Position numbers and translations under genes: made by a program. From Taeniopygia guttata (Eukaryota > Chordata > Aves > Passeriformes > Estrildidae), in contig NC_133063.1 in the NCBI RefSeq assembly GCF_048771995.1, positions 67,656,014 to 67,720,013 on the forward strand: a stretch of DNA of 64,000 bases, read 5' to 3'. Positions 34,294 through 48,559 of this stretch are shown here, piece by piece (position 1 is the first letter of the stretch; each line of letters begins with the position of its first letter). The notes below the pieces were generated by a model that saw nothing but the letters and a program-made list of their open reading frames with translations, was not told where the DNA came from and made no database searches.

Positions 34294-36442
34294 CAGTGCA
34301 GAGCGTGAAACAGGCATTGTTCCCTCTTCCCATCCCACTTCTCTCCTCATGAGGCAAAACCATCAGCAAGCAAAAACCAGCTTCTGCATGGGCAGTGATG
34401 CTTCATGCCTGTCCATTTCAACCACAAGGCATTCTGCTTTGCATTGATCTTGATCTTGTAGAACACATTGTTAGGTGTGTAGCTAACATATGGTTAGCTT
34501 TTGCAGAAGGAGGCAAAATCCCTAAATCACTTTGCATGGATAATTCTCCCACAGGAAAGAGAGGAAGATTGACAAACGACGACCTCACAAGTTAGCATGT
34601 ATATCACTGCAGCAGTATCATGAACATTTTTACTGACTCCTCAGGCAAAAGACTGAGAGAAGATACTCTTTTCCAGAAAGTTTGGGATCTGAAACTCCTG
34701 ACTTTCAGAGTATAAAAGCCTGTGTGCAATTCTGCCTTATATCCACAGGTGTCAGTGGAAAACCAGCACTGACGTTTGTGAGGCAAAAAACACTGAGTTG
34801 GCTTGAAACATAGAAGTTTAACATAGCTTAACTCCACTCTAGCTTAACTGTAGGCTCACCATCTGGAAAACATGCAGTTTTAAAAAGACTTCAAGAGACA
34901 TTTCCTTGAAAGTTCAGAAAAAGCATTCCTAGAATGAAGCAGGCTGAACAATTCAGCAGAGCAGTTCCTCTCCACACTGATATAATCCTTTCCTTTGTAG
35001 CATAAAACCTCATATCTTTTCATTTGATTCCACAGGACAGACACCTCCCATCTCCCCATCCCTTAGCTCCTTCCCTGTGCTAAAATTCCTAGTATGTTCT
35101 CCCTTTATTTCCCTGGACTCTGCAGGTCTAGGCTCACGTACTCTGTCAGCACTGGATAGCTCTGCCTCATTTGTAGTTTTCCATGCCAATTCCATCCAGC
35201 CACCTAGTGCCTCTTTCAGCCCTTCAAATTAAGGCTTCCCAAACTGTTGTTGCTACTCTGAATGCTACTGGAGGAGTGAAGGAGAGGGAAGCTCATTAGA
35301 TGTGGTTGTTTCACAATCCTCACACCCAGCCCAGGCTCATGGCATACACCTGGTTCTTACAGTCAAAAAGGCAAGATGGTTCTTAAGGAGAACTGTTGTG
35401 GCAAAGAGAGGGAACCGGTCCTGGTAGCTGTCCCCAGGGACATGTGATCAGCTAAACAGCTGCACTCTCCATGGGGTCTGCCTGTGCAAAATGCTGTGCT
35501 ATTTGCATCTTTGTGATCTCCATTCAGGCAGGGCTCCTTCATGAGATGCGGGACAGGACATCCATTTGCAGGAACTACCTGGCACCATTTGGGGATAAGC
35601 ACCTCCTGTATGTGAGCATACCCCTAGCTGTGTGAGCAGGTATTTCTTGGACCACAGGAACACACTGTGGCGTTACATCACCCTTCCTTGTCAAAACAGA
35701 CCTACAGATCAAGCTGGAAGACATGCAGTTATCCGGCAATTTATATGATTCATGTGTCTTTAGTCAACCAGGTTTAAGGAAACATTTGCCTTTTTAAGCT
35801 GCTCATAAGTATCAAAATACAGCTCACACACCACTGCTTGGGCTGGGTGAATTATCAGGTGAGAAATAGTATGAGATAGAAAGGTGACAGCAGTATGTTG
35901 AATTATGGGTTGAGAAAGGAGGATTTCAGGCTAGTGGGGAAGACAAAGAGATTGATATTTACCCATAAGTTTTACATTTGTGAAGAAGATTACAATATTT
36001 TAATATTGTTATTTAAAAGGAACTAGGAAAGTCATATGGAACCTGAATATAGACATGTACTTCCATAAAAATGATGGAACTACTTAATTATCCACTTATT
36101 TCACTCAGCGCAGAAGATAAAATACTCCCATGATCAAGTTTTTCCAATGACAGGGCTGAAGGCACAGTCTCTTTCTTGTTAAAAACAAAATCTTAATTCA
36201 AATGAGAAGTCTGGGGGCTGGGGAGTGGGGGTGGTGTTACAAAGCTGTATTTTGCACACAGATGAGTAATAAAACTGCAGTGTCAATGGTGGTTCTCCTT
36301 TACCACTGCAAGATGACTCCCTCTCATCAGGTAGGTTTGCAAATGGAGCACAACAGAGCCTTAACATTAAATTTGTCTCTAGGCATTCAAGATGTTTTGA
36401 GTTATATCAAAGGAACTAGCTCCCACAGTGAGATCACAAGTT
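34294..36442. other. Gene-free stretch
   Basis: No exon, RNA gene or mobile element was recognised. Confidence 0.4.
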
Positions 36443-36448
36443 GCATGG

Positions 36449-36860
36449 TGTTACAGAATTTTTGAGAGACAGAGGTCATGATTTATGTTTGGAATGAGAT
36501 TTGAGCTACCCAGTCAGACGAGGCTTGATAAGCGGCCTTGATGGGGCCTCGAAGCCTTTGATGCAGTGAGAATTCAGTTGTGGTGCAGTCAGAAATTGTG
36601 TTAAGGTAACTACAAAGTAATGAGCTATCTGAGCATGAAATACAGTAGAGCTGCAGTGTGAAAAGTCTGATCATCTTAAGGCAAAAGTAAACAATGTTAG
36701 TGTGCCAATCAGAGTGCCTTTGTAACCTGTAAACTATGTAGAAGTGTATAAAAACTGTCATCTTCTCTCAAATAAACTGAGAACATTGCATTAATCATAT
36801 TGATTGGATGTGCGTTCTGTCCTGGCCAGCTCCCCCAATTTAATGAGGCCCCTGGCTTCT
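36449..36860 (+). mobile_element. Solo LTR candidate
   Basis: It begins TGTTACAG and contains TATAAAA (36747-36753) and AATAAA (36771-36776) in the order of a + strand LTR. The 6-mer GCATGG occurs at 36443-36448 and again at 36861-36866 and could be the target duplication. With that boundary the element ends in TTCT and not the canonical CA, so the right end is uncertain. No internal sequence is seen. Confidence 0.55.
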
Positions 36861-36866
36861 GCATGG

Positions 36867-39800
36867 TCCAAAGTTGTCTTTGTTATTGCACAGCTGGGGG
36901 AGAGATCATTGAAGGTGCATTACAAGAAAGTAACAATACAAAATTTAATTATTTATCCTTAATCTTCTGTAGGTATGCTTAAGACAGTAAAGATGGACGC
37001 AGACCTGGTCTTCCACAGGGAACGGAAGCACTGACCAATGGCAGAATTTAAATTGTGTATGGAGTGACATCTTATTAAAAAGCCTAAATTTTAATACACT
37101 CATATGCTCTTCCCTCATTTTCCTTCCTGACTAAGACCTTTATGGGAGTCTTCTAGTTTATGTGCAGACATTGTTTTGAGGATAACATGAAATTTCAAAG
37201 AGCTCTCTCTTTCCTCTTAAAAAACATGGATGTTTGTTTACATTTGCTGGGCATCGTGAGTCTGACAAACAGCAGAGTTAAAATGCTGATTATCAGACCT
37301 CTACACATATTCAGGTGGTTTGTACCTGAGAATTGAAAGAGCAAAATTTCCAACAGCCAAACTTCATAAAGTGTAGTTTTTTGTGAGAGCTTTTTCTCTG
37401 TCATGCTTCACATAGATCATATTTGCTGGCCAGCGGAAATGATCCAGGAGTAAATCAGACATTGAGATTAAATGAAGCTTAAAACAAAGTAAATTGCACA
37501 TGAACAAAGTACTGAAGGGTATGTAGAGACTTTATCAACTTTGGTAGTTGCATAGTCAAGGTTAGAGATAAAGGGAAGAAGTATTTTCTTTTTCAGTAAC
37601 CATGAACAGGACCTGTAGAGTTCAGGAGAGTGGATTGTAAGCAAATAGGATGGAGTCAGAAAAATGAAAAACAGTGAAAAATGTTGAAACTCAACTGGAT
37701 ATATATTTTGTCTCTAAAATGTATCTGTCTTCATTAAGCAAATAACACACTGTAAAGGAGGGTTAATCTGCAAGGTATCCAAAGTGAGTTGCCATATAAT
37801 AAACTCTTTCTTTTCAGTAATCTCCCTCCAGGAGATGGAAGGCTGCTTTAGCTTCCCTGCTTCCTCCTGCTGTCACTGGGAGGAACAGGAACTCTCTACC
37901 TAACTTTTTCTCATATTTCCTATGCTCCAGCTACAGCTATTTAAGTCGTCCTTACCACGAGTCATTAAACTATATTGATATCTGTTTTATAACCAGGACT
38001 TAAAATTGGTCACTTACATGCTGCTCAACTTGAAATGCTTCATATTTTAAAGAAGAATGCAGCATCTTTAAAGAAAGAAGTTGGCTTTGCAAAAAGGATT
38101 GGGTAAGGGGCAGGAAGAAACTGGGAAACAATGGTGAGGATGAAAAGCAGAGAAGGAGAGAATGAGAAGCAGAGTAGCACTTCAGCCTGAGAAATAAAAA
38201 ATTCTAATCAGAATATAGGTAGGAACTCTTCTACTTTGGGGGTATAATCAACAAGTACACAGTTACTAAAAGGTGAAGTTGTGCCTTTCTTCCTGACCCA
38301 GCTGCCCAATTCTAGCTGTTCCTTCACTTGGTGGAGGAGCTGAGCAGCTGTAAGTTGAACTGGATTAGTGGAAAAAAAGGAGAAAAAAAAAAAAGTTCTT
38401 TTCTCTGATTCAGACTGTGGCCATTTGAATGTAAGTAAGGATCAAATGGGAAGGGACTGAGAGGGAAGGACAAAAGGCAGTGACTGTGAGCTAGGAGATA
38501 GGTACATAATCCTTTGGATGATGGTTTATGCTGACTGAAGGGCTGCAGCGTCATTCCAGAAGTTAAATTACATCTGCACCATGTTCAACAGAAGCTGAGA
38601 AGTAAATGCACAGGACTGCAATTCTACTCCTCCTTCAAGGTTAGATTAATGAAGGCTTTGAAAGACACACAACCCCAGAAAATCCAGGATTCGAGTCTGG
38701 ATAAAGAATCTGTTCTGACCATATTAGAAAATACAGACGCAGTTCAGCAGCTACATTTTTGAAGGAGAAATCTCTGAAGCTGTACTTCTAATATATTTTT
38801 AATAGCATTTTATGGGTTCAGTGTTTGGAATGTGATGGAAAAGACAACAGCTATCTGGAGCATGGCACATCATACTTTTGAGACCTAGCGTGGTTCAGGT
38901 GCACAGAATCATTGATCAGTGATGGTCATCTGGGAAGAGGAAGGAGATGGTCATCTGGGAAGGATGTGACTTAACGGGAAAATGAAACATTAGCCATCAA
39001 GATAGCATGAGGTTCCTGTGTGTGTGTGGCTAAAGGTTCACATTTTTTCTTTCTCCAAAGAACAATCAGTCAGGAGCAGAAGTGAGTTAAATTGTTGACA
39101 TGATGAGCTGGAGACCGGGTTCACCTTAAACTTTGCAGGTAAAATACCTCCAAAAAGCCTTTTATGCCTTCGTGTTTTGGAGGCAACATACTGGGAAGGA
39201 GTTTGACATTATTTCTCTCAAAGACTACACTATTGTTTAAATTAGAGTATGTTGTATGAGTTCACAAAACAGTAATGTGGTTCGGGTAAGCCTCCCAATT
39301 GATTAATTCACACCTCCATGATGTTGCAGACCAGTCTGTATTTTAAATACGCACACATCAGCCAGTACCATCTCTTTGGCCAGAAACAGGGTCTGCTCTG
39401 TCACTCCACGCCCATGAAAGGTCTTCAGTAGAGACCCTTACTTCCTGCAGAACCTTCATGACCACTCCAGCAGATGCCTGATCTGAGGTAGGAAGTGCTC
39501 TTCAGTCTTCTCTAAGAGGAAGTCTGGTGATCTACAAAGGAAACAGTGTTTGCACATGTGTTGTGAGGGGCTGAAGAGGTTTCTCTCTCATGTATAGTAG
39601 GGGATCTCCAAATAGGGAGAAGCAATGCCAGTATAGTGTTCTGTAGCAGCCTGCAAAGGGAATGGAAATGCTTCCCAGAAGCATGGAATTAGTCAGCTTT
39701 TGCAATGGGACTGCCAGCCCCTGCATACACCTGTGGCTCATGCATTTCACATCCTGCAGTGGCTGCAGACATTTCTCCTTGGATCATCAGGGAGATATCA

Positions 39801-40051
39801 GTCTCCTGCACTTTATTTTCCTGTAAAGCAGCAAACTAAATATAGGTCTCCTTGCCCTGTGCATTAATGAGCAGTGTTGTGTAGGTATTTCCTACCAGTA
39901 TAAGCAGTCTGGTTTATGAACTGAAAGTTAAAGAGCCCTGGGGGTCTGCTGATGTTTCTGGGTCCACTTGTCAGAATGTAGACCTTCATCTCAAACACCC
40001 ATCTCCTAAGACACTCCTTATTATTCTGGCTCTTTTGGTTTGCCTTTTTTT

Positions 40052-40121
<70 letters not shown>

Positions 40122-43100
40122 TGTGTGTTTGGCTGGCCAGTTCTTTGTCAATCAGGCCTGTTCATTTGCACAGAAGTGTGCAAACTTGGCACAATGCAAG
40201 CTTCACACATGCCACAAGCTGTAGTTCTTGTCCATGTGCATTTCCAGACAATTCATATTTCTGTTAACTGCTCCTTAGGCCAATGTGCTTAATTCTCTCT
40301 TTTAAAATTGTTTTGTATTTTCTTGTGATATCCACCTTCTTCATTTTTTTTGGCAAATCAGGTATGCTGTAAGTTCTGAAAACCTGCTTCTTTACAAACC
40401 TGACTGCTTGAAAGGTAGACTGTTGACATTTACTGTAGTATTGATTAACTCATTTGGTTCAAATCAGAAATGAGTAGACCTCTGCAAGTAAAATTACATA
40501 TCAAAGCATGCACTGCAGTTATGGAAACAAATACAGATAACTGTAATTTCCCACACCACATTCACTCTGATAATAATTTTGAAAGATATTTTAAGATCTC
40601 ACTATATGAGACCATTTGTCAATTTTGCATAAAACTCAAAGGATTTCTCTAACCTAGAGGTAGACATTTGCATCTATTCCACTTAAAATTCTTAAAAGTT
40701 ACACCTATGATAATTAAACTCTACTGATGTACAGTATTTGAGTGTAGTGTTCAGCCAGCTTGCTGGAATGGCTTCAAATAAGGTCAGTTAGTTTTCAGGA
40801 GGTTCAATCTAATTGTGTTACAATAATTAACTGTATTTGAAAGCCAATATGAAGCCTTGTTTTAATATTAAACAGTCCAGCACAGCCAAACAGCTAGCTC
40901 TAAGCTTTTTGTATTTGTTAAATAAAGAGCTACCAGCTGCTCCTTCAAGGTTCACTTTTGATCTGTTTTTTGATAAAACTACTGAAATCTTCAAGACAAG
41001 ATAGAATACCTGAGTTTGCCCCTGCTGTCAAAGGCAAATAGGCATCAGCGCCAACGGGACTGTGCTTCAGCGCCTCCCATACCATAAAACTAAAGACAGA
41101 TTAAAAAAGGGCTCAAGGCAGTCCTTACCTTTCCTAGAGGAGAACAGCACTGTTCATATGAGCAGTATCCTATGTTCTCATGCTTATCTGAGCCCTACTT
41201 GTAAGTATCTATACAGGCTATATGTCTTACTTTGTTGACTCCTTCTACAAAAACATTTTAGTCCTAGACGTCAATTTAAAAATCCTGAGGACAACTATCT
41301 TCTGGAGAAAAGGAGTATGTTGGAGGAGTAAAAGTAAAAAAGAATGACACTTAATATTTGAATGGAAAATAGTGCTTGTTCGCTTTCTCCTTAAGTAAAA
41401 ATTTTCCCAGACATTTTACACTGCCATTAAACCATATAATCAGCTCATTACATATAATAGCATTATTATTTAATTGGTAATTTTTTACCAATTTATTCTT
41501 GGAATTCTGCCATAATCTCACACATGAGATGGTGGAATACAAATCTTTCTGTAAAATGAACATTTCAGCTGGCACATCATCTACGGTACTGATGCATGAA
41601 CAAAAGAGACCTTGCCTCATGTACAAAGGATGCTCATTCTTTGGGGTCAAAGTTATCCATCTTTGCTAAGCAGTGCTGTAAAATTGTTTCCTACTCAGAA
41701 GTCATGCAGATACAACTGTGCTGGGGGTACCACAAACAGTTGGAACAGAGCAGAATGGAGAGGATGGCCCTGCACAGCCTCTAATCTGCTCAGCCAGGCT
41801 GTCACTTTGTTTACCCGTAGCTCTGATCCTTATGTTTAGGTAAACAGACACCAAAGCCTTCTGTTTTATGGGCTGGGTTATTCTTGTTTGGTTTCGGTTT
41901 TCTTTCATTTTAAAATTTCACTGTACACATGATAATTTGTTTAACTCTTAATTCCACAGAAAGAAGCATAATGTCTGATACAATAGATGTTCATATGCAA
42001 TTCATAGCTTTCCCAAGCCTCTGGATATCAGGCAAGACAAGGTATTTTAAAAGATGTGACCATGAGACAAATAAGCATGCTGTATTTTCATTGCCAGAGC
42101 CTTTCACTATATCTACTTGCTAAGAGAAAAAGAAGAGCAGTGTCTGCTGTATTTTTTTCTTGACACAGCTTTCTGGTTTTGACATATATAAATTAAAAGA
42201 GAAGGCCTCAGATGTCTTGATAATCCATCATGTTCATTTCAAAGTTTTACAAAAATGTACAGTTCTGATAGATATATCAATAAATAGCCTGATAGACCAC
42301 AGATAATTCCATATTCATTAGGGAATTGTCCCATTTATGTGACTAGCCACTATACATAATCACTTTAAACTACTTAAAATATTAAAGTTTTCAACTATTA
42401 AACTTCAAATTATTGTTAGTTATCACAATTGTTATCAAACTTACTGTATGTCATTCTTTTAGTAAATAACTAAACCAATAAAATTTGGAAAGAATACCTG
42501 GGAAAAAAGAATATCTGATTCACCAAAAATGAAGTTTAAATATTTGCTACAATATCATTTGTTACACCTCAAAATTTTTGCAGTTATTTTAAAACTTAAT
42601 ATCTTAATCCCTCTTATTTTAAGTATTTATTGCTGTTTTCTGTTACCCATATGTGGAGTAAATTATTCCCAACCATTTGGGGAAAACCCTCAATACAAAT
42701 CCTGCAGTGTATTATTTTCAACCCATTTAGTTAATTTCTGCTCTTTTCAAGTATTTTTATAATCAATTTTACCCAGTTTCCTTTATGAAATTCAATTATT
42801 CATTCTCAAATATTAGCCACACCTCCTAAAATCACAATACCTTCAGGCACAAAGAATAGTCCTGGCTGTGTTCATGCATCTTGTTTTGCCTAGGCATCAT
42901 CACATTTTCAGGCTGGAAATTGATCTGTGAAATATGATTTTGATGTTCATATTGCATCGACTCTCAGTCATTCTTAAACTTTTCTATGCTCTCAAAACTG
43001 TCACTAATTCAGGAAAAAATCCTTTGAGTGAGTTATTACAATAAATCGTGTCAGCTAAGGGTGCTAGAAAGTTACAGAAGAAAGAATCAAAACTGGTATA

Positions 43101-46100
43101 AATTCAGAGTTTTAATTTTATTAAAAATAATTCATTTCAGACCAGAGTAAAACATATAATCTTCAAATTTCTGGTAAAATATCACTTTTTAGTATCAAAT
43201 ATGACCTCTAATATGGCATTATCCTATATCATGCATGTACTGTGATATGATATGCAGCTGGCACTAACACACCCCGAGTATTTGCATTAAAAGGTCTATT
43301 TTTTAATTTTCTGATTATCAAATTTTCCATTTTATTAGTAGTTAAAAAAATAAGTTTGTGTTTCACAACTCTCATAAAAATGTGTATGATATGACAAATT
43401 TCTTTTTGAGTAGCAGCATAATTCTAGAAACTGGTTTGTTGAAGCCTTACATGTTTCAACAGGATACAGGATAAGCAGTGACCTTTCTAAGTGAAACACA
43501 AATTGCCAAACAATCACAATTGTAAAATCATCCAGTGGAACACCCCTTAAGTTCATCTTCAATCAGACTTCCTAAGAACTGCTTTTTCTCCATCTGGACT
43601 GCTACCTTTTGACCTTGGTCTGCAGCCAATTCTGCTCAGTAACCTTTACACCATGTTAGTTATTCCCTTTTCCCACCTGATCTCATTAGAAGCAGCTTTC
43701 TTCCTGTTTTGTAAGAGAAATAGGAAATCTGCTCATCCAGTCTGATGCAGTCCAAGACATTCACTGCCAATAAAACTATCAAGCTGCAAAATGTTAGGGA
43801 AATTGGAAAAGGCCAAGAACAACATTACAGAAAATCTGAAGTGATGGAAAATAAGAAAAATAATGGAACCTTGATAATTAAGCAGCATTATGGTGCTATT
43901 GTCACCTTTTTTTTTTACCTTTTCCTTTATATACCCGCTGGGTGAGATACAGATGCTGTTTTCAAGGATAATATACCCATAGTATGTTGCCATAGATGAA
44001 CCTGATCTCTTGGAGAAATCACCTAACTTCTGCAGCCTACAAAAAAACCCTGCAAATCTCCAAATGCAAAACAAGAGGCAGATAGATATATATCTTCACC
44101 ATAAAAAGGGCTCCTATATATGTCGTCTTCCCTCACAGCATTGCAAGGACTAACCCCTTGTTGTCTGTGACCCCCATGCTCAGCTGCTGGGCAGTGCTGA
44201 GACCTTGCAGCCGCTCCACAGCCCTGCTCCCACCCCATGGGTGGATTCTGCCTTCGCTATCCTCTGGAGCCAGCAGCTGCCACTGACAGGTGTCGCTTGC
44301 TCCTCTTTCATTTCTTGGGGTTGTCATGGAACTGGCTGTCAAGAAAATTAGTTTTTCTTTGACTAAAGATTATCCTGCTATCCAGTTCTTCCCTCTAAGT
44401 GAGGTGTAGCTTAGTCACGGGCTTTTGATTGTTCTGAGAGTTATAATATTTATTTAATATTTTTAATTTCCTCATTAAGGATTTTTTTCAGACTATCCGT
44501 TTTTATCTCTTTTCCTAGTATAGGAAGGGATTGTATTTGAATTCTTAGATTTTTTTTTTTCACATAGAGAGAATACAATTTCCCATCCAGGTTTCCGTGT
44601 AACATTTAACTAATCCTTTATCACCACAGATATGATGCTATAATGTTCCAGGTATAAATTTCAATGACCAAATAGGCAAGTGAGTACAGAAAACAAGAAG
44701 TAAAAATTATTTTTATGAACATCATTCTTTCATAAATACCGTCTTGTAGCAGAAGGAGTAGCATTACAGCAGATGTGAATAACATTAATTAACTGAATTT
44801 TAGGTAGCAGTCATTAATAAACGGTATTTCTATTTAGGTAAGTTAAGATCTGAAACATCAAAAAACCCAGAATTAATAAAAAGTATTTTGTAAAATAAGG
44901 TATGTTTAACAGATATGCAGAAAGTAGAAATTATACAGAAAAAAATATTATTGTCAATTCAGCTGTATTTGTTAACCTGGGGGAAAACAAATGGAAGAGC
45001 ATTCCTTAATATTTGAAACAACAGAGCATGAAGCAAAGGTGTCCTGGTAAACAGTCCTGCAGCAGAAGGAAGATGAACTGGTGGACTTCATATTAGGCAA
45101 GACAGATGTAAATTACTTGCCTTTTGAAACAGTTTATTTTAATGTATTTCAGTCACAGTACACTTTTGCAGTCACATTTCTGGAAGAGTAGCTGTTGCTG
45201 TTGAATGGGAATTCAACAGCACTGACTCTACCATTTCACTGTGCTCCACCTGCCTTTCATGTTCTCAGCTCCATTCACATCTTCCCTGCACGAATTCCTA
45301 CCCCAAACAGATGGCTTTACCCTCCTGATTACTGATTTCTCTGTCACAACCAGGCCACCTCTTTCAAAGACCTGAATTTGGTGAAGCCAGTGACTAAAAT
45401 AGCAGTTTTCCCTGACCAATGACCCACCTTGCCCCTGAGAAACATCCACTTGCCCACGTGCTGAATGGCAACTCACATTAGTGGGTATCTGCTCCACTTT
45501 ATGTCTTTTACACTGAAGCAGGTCTTTTAAGGGAAGTAATCTGTTTGTTGTGTCACCAGTTGCTTTTGCAGTTGAATTTTTTTCTGTTTTAGCAACTTGA
45601 ACCTTACAAGCCAGTATAGGGAGGTGTGAGCTGGCTGTTGTAATACACATCCAATAATAACCACGGAAGTTAGGCAGCTGGAGAGAAAGCTGAGAGTGCT
45701 CGTCAGACCCCAGCATATCTTTGGGATTACTCCACATCTAGGAAACCTGCTCAGTAAGAAACATATTGCCTTCTTCTGGGAGCTCATAGAAACTGCCCAA
45801 GGCTGCCCTGTGTCCCAGTCTGAGGACAGCCGGACTCCTTTATGGACTGCACAGGTCATGCAAGGCCTTAATGTCAGCTGCCCAGGCTCTTGAGACCAAG
45901 GTACTGGATGGCAACAGGTAGTGCTTAGAGAAGTAAATCCTCTGTTGAGGCTAGATTGACACCTGGCAGACATTAATATTCTTTAGTGCTACCTTGTCTT
46001 GGCAAGTCAGAGAGAAAAGGTGAGATGACATCCTCCCTCAGAGAACAGCAGTTTTTACCTATGCCTAATCCCCTCCCATGTCAATGTTTGCATTTCTATG

Positions 46101-46450
46101 GACCATATTTTCCCTTCAAACTTTTAATGGGGATTTATGAACAGAATATTTGCCTATTGTTGGTTGTTTTTATTTTAAAGTCAAGTCAAATTTAACAAAT
46201 ATAGTTCTCATTCATAAGCAATGAAGTGTATAAACCACTGCAAATCATGCAATGAAGGGAGCAGTCCAAGGTTTACACTCCAGAGATTACAGAGGCAAAG
46301 GGATGGTTCAGGAAGTTCCTGCTTCCTTCCTAAAGTAGGTAGAAGGTTACAAATTAATCTCAAAAGAGTTTATAATTCTTCAAAGAGTTAAGGAGTAGGT
46401 TAAAACTGCCTGCTTCTCTTAATTGTCTAAAGGGCAGTTGGTCCTGTAGC
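36867..46450. other. Gene-free stretch upstream of TMEM252
   Basis: Intergenic sequence with no recognised exon or mobile element. It holds a 17-bp direct repeat (38921-38937 and 38946-38962) and a long TG array (40056-40129). Very AT-rich parts lie near 42300-43400 and 44400-44950. Minus-strand open frames at 45228-45737 and 45527-45973 lie head to head with TMEM252 but have no recognisable domain. Confidence 0.45.
40056..40129. repeat. (TG)n microsatellite
   Basis: About 31 uninterrupted TG units (40056-40118), followed by TG units broken by extra T. The Cys-Val open frames on + and the His-Thr frame on - across it are artefacts of the repeat. Confidence 0.97.
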
Positions 46451-46451
46451 A

Positions 46452-46458
46452 TATAAAG
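46452..46458 (+). promoter_or_regulatory. TMEM252: TMEM252 core promoter (TATA box)
   Basis: TATAAAG lies about 90 bp upstream of the TMEM252 initiation codon. It predicts transcription start near 46480 and a 5' UTR of about 65 nt. No CpG island is present here, which fits a tissue-restricted TATA promoter. Confidence 0.55.
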
Positions 46459-46544
46459 TACCCATACATGAGTATGAGAAGTACAGAGAGAGAGCCAGCA
46501 AACAAACAGCAGACAGGAACAAAGTGCTGTGTCTTCTGCGAAAG

Positions 46545-46816
46545 ATGCCAAAAGGTCTTTTTACTTTCATTCGTCTTTTTATGCTCTTACTCAGTTTCTC
46601 TACTATTTGCCTGGGAGTACTTTGCATGTCCATTAATTCCTCCGTGTGCAGATGTGGAAACAAGCTAGTATTTCATTGCCTGTTAGCTTTGGGACTCTGT
46701 CTCCTTTTTACTGGCATTTTCTGGAGCACTTTCCATGAAGTCCTGAAATACAGGGCCCTTGGCATCTTCATTCGAAATCCCAGCCACAGAGAACCACATG
46801 TCTGCACCATAGACAG
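46545..46816 (+). CDS. TMEM252: TMEM252, coding exon 1
   Basis: This is exon 1 of transmembrane protein 252, a small two-pass membrane protein of unknown biochemical role. It encodes residues 1-90 and two bases of codon 91. The ATG at 46545 gives MPKGLFTF; the frame opens further upstream only through non-ATG codons. Two hydrophobic segments are visible, at residues about 9-31 and 41-61. A short Cys-rich loop (SSVCRCGNK) lies between them, and the conserved GIFWS motif ends the second. The human orthologue has the same GIFWS and the same VDR/PDFYPP junction. The exon ends ...ACC ATA GAC AG, followed by donor GTACGTG at 46817. Both cytosolic ends would be expected on the same side of the membrane. 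Identification is by recognition of the human protein; confidence is high because exon 2 also matches. Confidence 0.93.
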
Positions 46817-48559
46817 GTACGTGTTGCAGATTAATTGGGAGGGAAGAATGCTATTTTGTAAACATACTGTGAAAAGAAAGAAGCAATACAAGGTTTTTAC
46901 AAAATGCAAATCCTGTAGCGATTTTATTATTTTTCTGTGGAGAGAACTGTAGTCTCAAATTTTATTTGCCAGAGCAAGCAATAATGTGCACACAGCCATT
47001 CATGCAAACAATACCTAAGGTAAGATATACTACATGAAACAGAGAAAGATTCAGATTTTCCAAACCTTCCAAAGCCATGCATGGAGGCAGCATGTGCAGT
47101 TATTCCAACTTCATGCAGAAGCATTCTGAGTTCCATCTTAGCAGACAATTTAAGATGCTGGATGAGGTATGCAGGGGGCCTCTGCTCATTCATCATATGG
47201 CTCCTGCTTAAATTTTATTGTCTCATTGTCCCCCTGATTTAAAAATTTCACGGAATTCAACCAGGCTAAGTGCAAGGTTCTGTATCTGGGTTGGTGCAAA
47301 TCAAAGCACAAACACCAGGGAATGGTTTGAGAGCAGTCCTGGAGTGAAGAACCTGGCGGGGGTTTGTTGATGAAAGTAGGTCAGTGTGACCCAGCAATGT
47401 GCACTTGCACCTCAGAAAGCCAAATGTGTCCTGGGCTGCATCCAAAGAAAGTCTGACCAACAGGATGAGGGAGGGGATTCTGCTCCTTGGCTCTGTCTTT
47501 CTGAGTCCCCACCTGGAGAATTTGATCCAGATCTGGCGTACCTGGCACAGAAAGGGCATTGACCTGCTACAGTGGGTCCAGAAGAGCGCCATGGAGATGA
47601 TCAGGGGAATGGAACACTTCTCCTGTGATGACAGGCTGAGAGAGCTGGAGTTATTCAGCCCCGAGAAGGTTCCATACAGCACCCTTTGTACATGAAGGGA
47701 ACGTATAGGAAAGAACAAAAAAAGAACATGTAGTGACAGGACAAGGGGAAATGTTTTCAAATTGGGAAAGGTTATGTTTATATTAGATTCTAGGGGAAAA
47801 GTGCTTTACTGGGAGGGTGGTGAGGCACTGGAGCATGTTACCCAGAGAAGCTGTGGCTGCCCCATCCCTGGAAATGTTCAAGGAGAGGTTGGATGGACAA
47901 CCTGGTCTAGTGGAAGGTGGCCCTGCCCATGGCAGGAATTGAATGTTCATTAAGGCCCCTTCCCAAAACATTCTGTGACCCTATGATTTTGTTCTTAACA
48001 AGTATGACGCTTTGAAGGAGAGAGTTTCTTAAACTCTACTAGGCCTGGCAAAACTCTTTAACAGGGTCACTGGATACAAATATCTTCTGGACTGTTGTGG
48101 AAACCCTACTAGAAACACTGACACTATAAAAGCAACATTCAGAAAATTTTGGTTAGATAAGCAGAAACATTCCAAATTTACTTTAAAACTGTGGAAAACA
48201 ATAGTTATTGCAATAATAAATAATTGTGAACACTGATCTCATTTTTCTTCCAAATTAAACTTTTCTATCACTTGTTAAAATACAAGCATGATTGTTTGTA
48301 TGCCATGGTTGGGAATTTTCATGGAGAAGGCTAGTCTTTTTAGAATGCTGTGTTTTAATAAAACATTTTGTACAAAGACAGGGCAAATGATACCAGTTAT
48401 GCCTACATTTTATATTAATGTATTTCATTCTTTAAACACAGTTTACAGTTAAAGCCTCCTCTAAATTTTGGAAACACAACAGACAAAGCATCTAACCAAG
48501 CTCTGAGAGATAAATCACACTTCACCATGATGTGTTTCTTTTTGGTTTTCTTATTTTAG
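46817..48559 (+). other. TMEM252: TMEM252 intron
   Basis: This is the single intron within the coding region, with donor GTACGT and acceptor TTCTTATTTTAG. It is phase 2, since codon 91 (Arg) is split AG/G. A same-strand CR1 fragment fills 47247-47993. Confidence 0.9.
47247..47993 (+). mobile_element. CR1 LINE 3' fragment in TMEM252 intron
   Basis: CR1 landmarks appear in order: 'AACCAGGCTAAGTGCAAGGT', 'GTGTCCTGGGCTGCATCCAA', 'ATGGAGATGATCAGGGG', 'GACAGGACAAGGGG', 'GTGGTGAGGCACTGGAGCA' and the end 'TTCTGTGACCCTATGATTT'. It is 5'-truncated, with broken frames. It lies in sense with the gene but carries no splice-site pair that would make an exon. Confidence 0.92.

Noticed and set aside
39864..40292. 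Cys-Val-rich and His-Thr-rich open frames
   Set aside because: They are translations of the (TG)n microsatellite.
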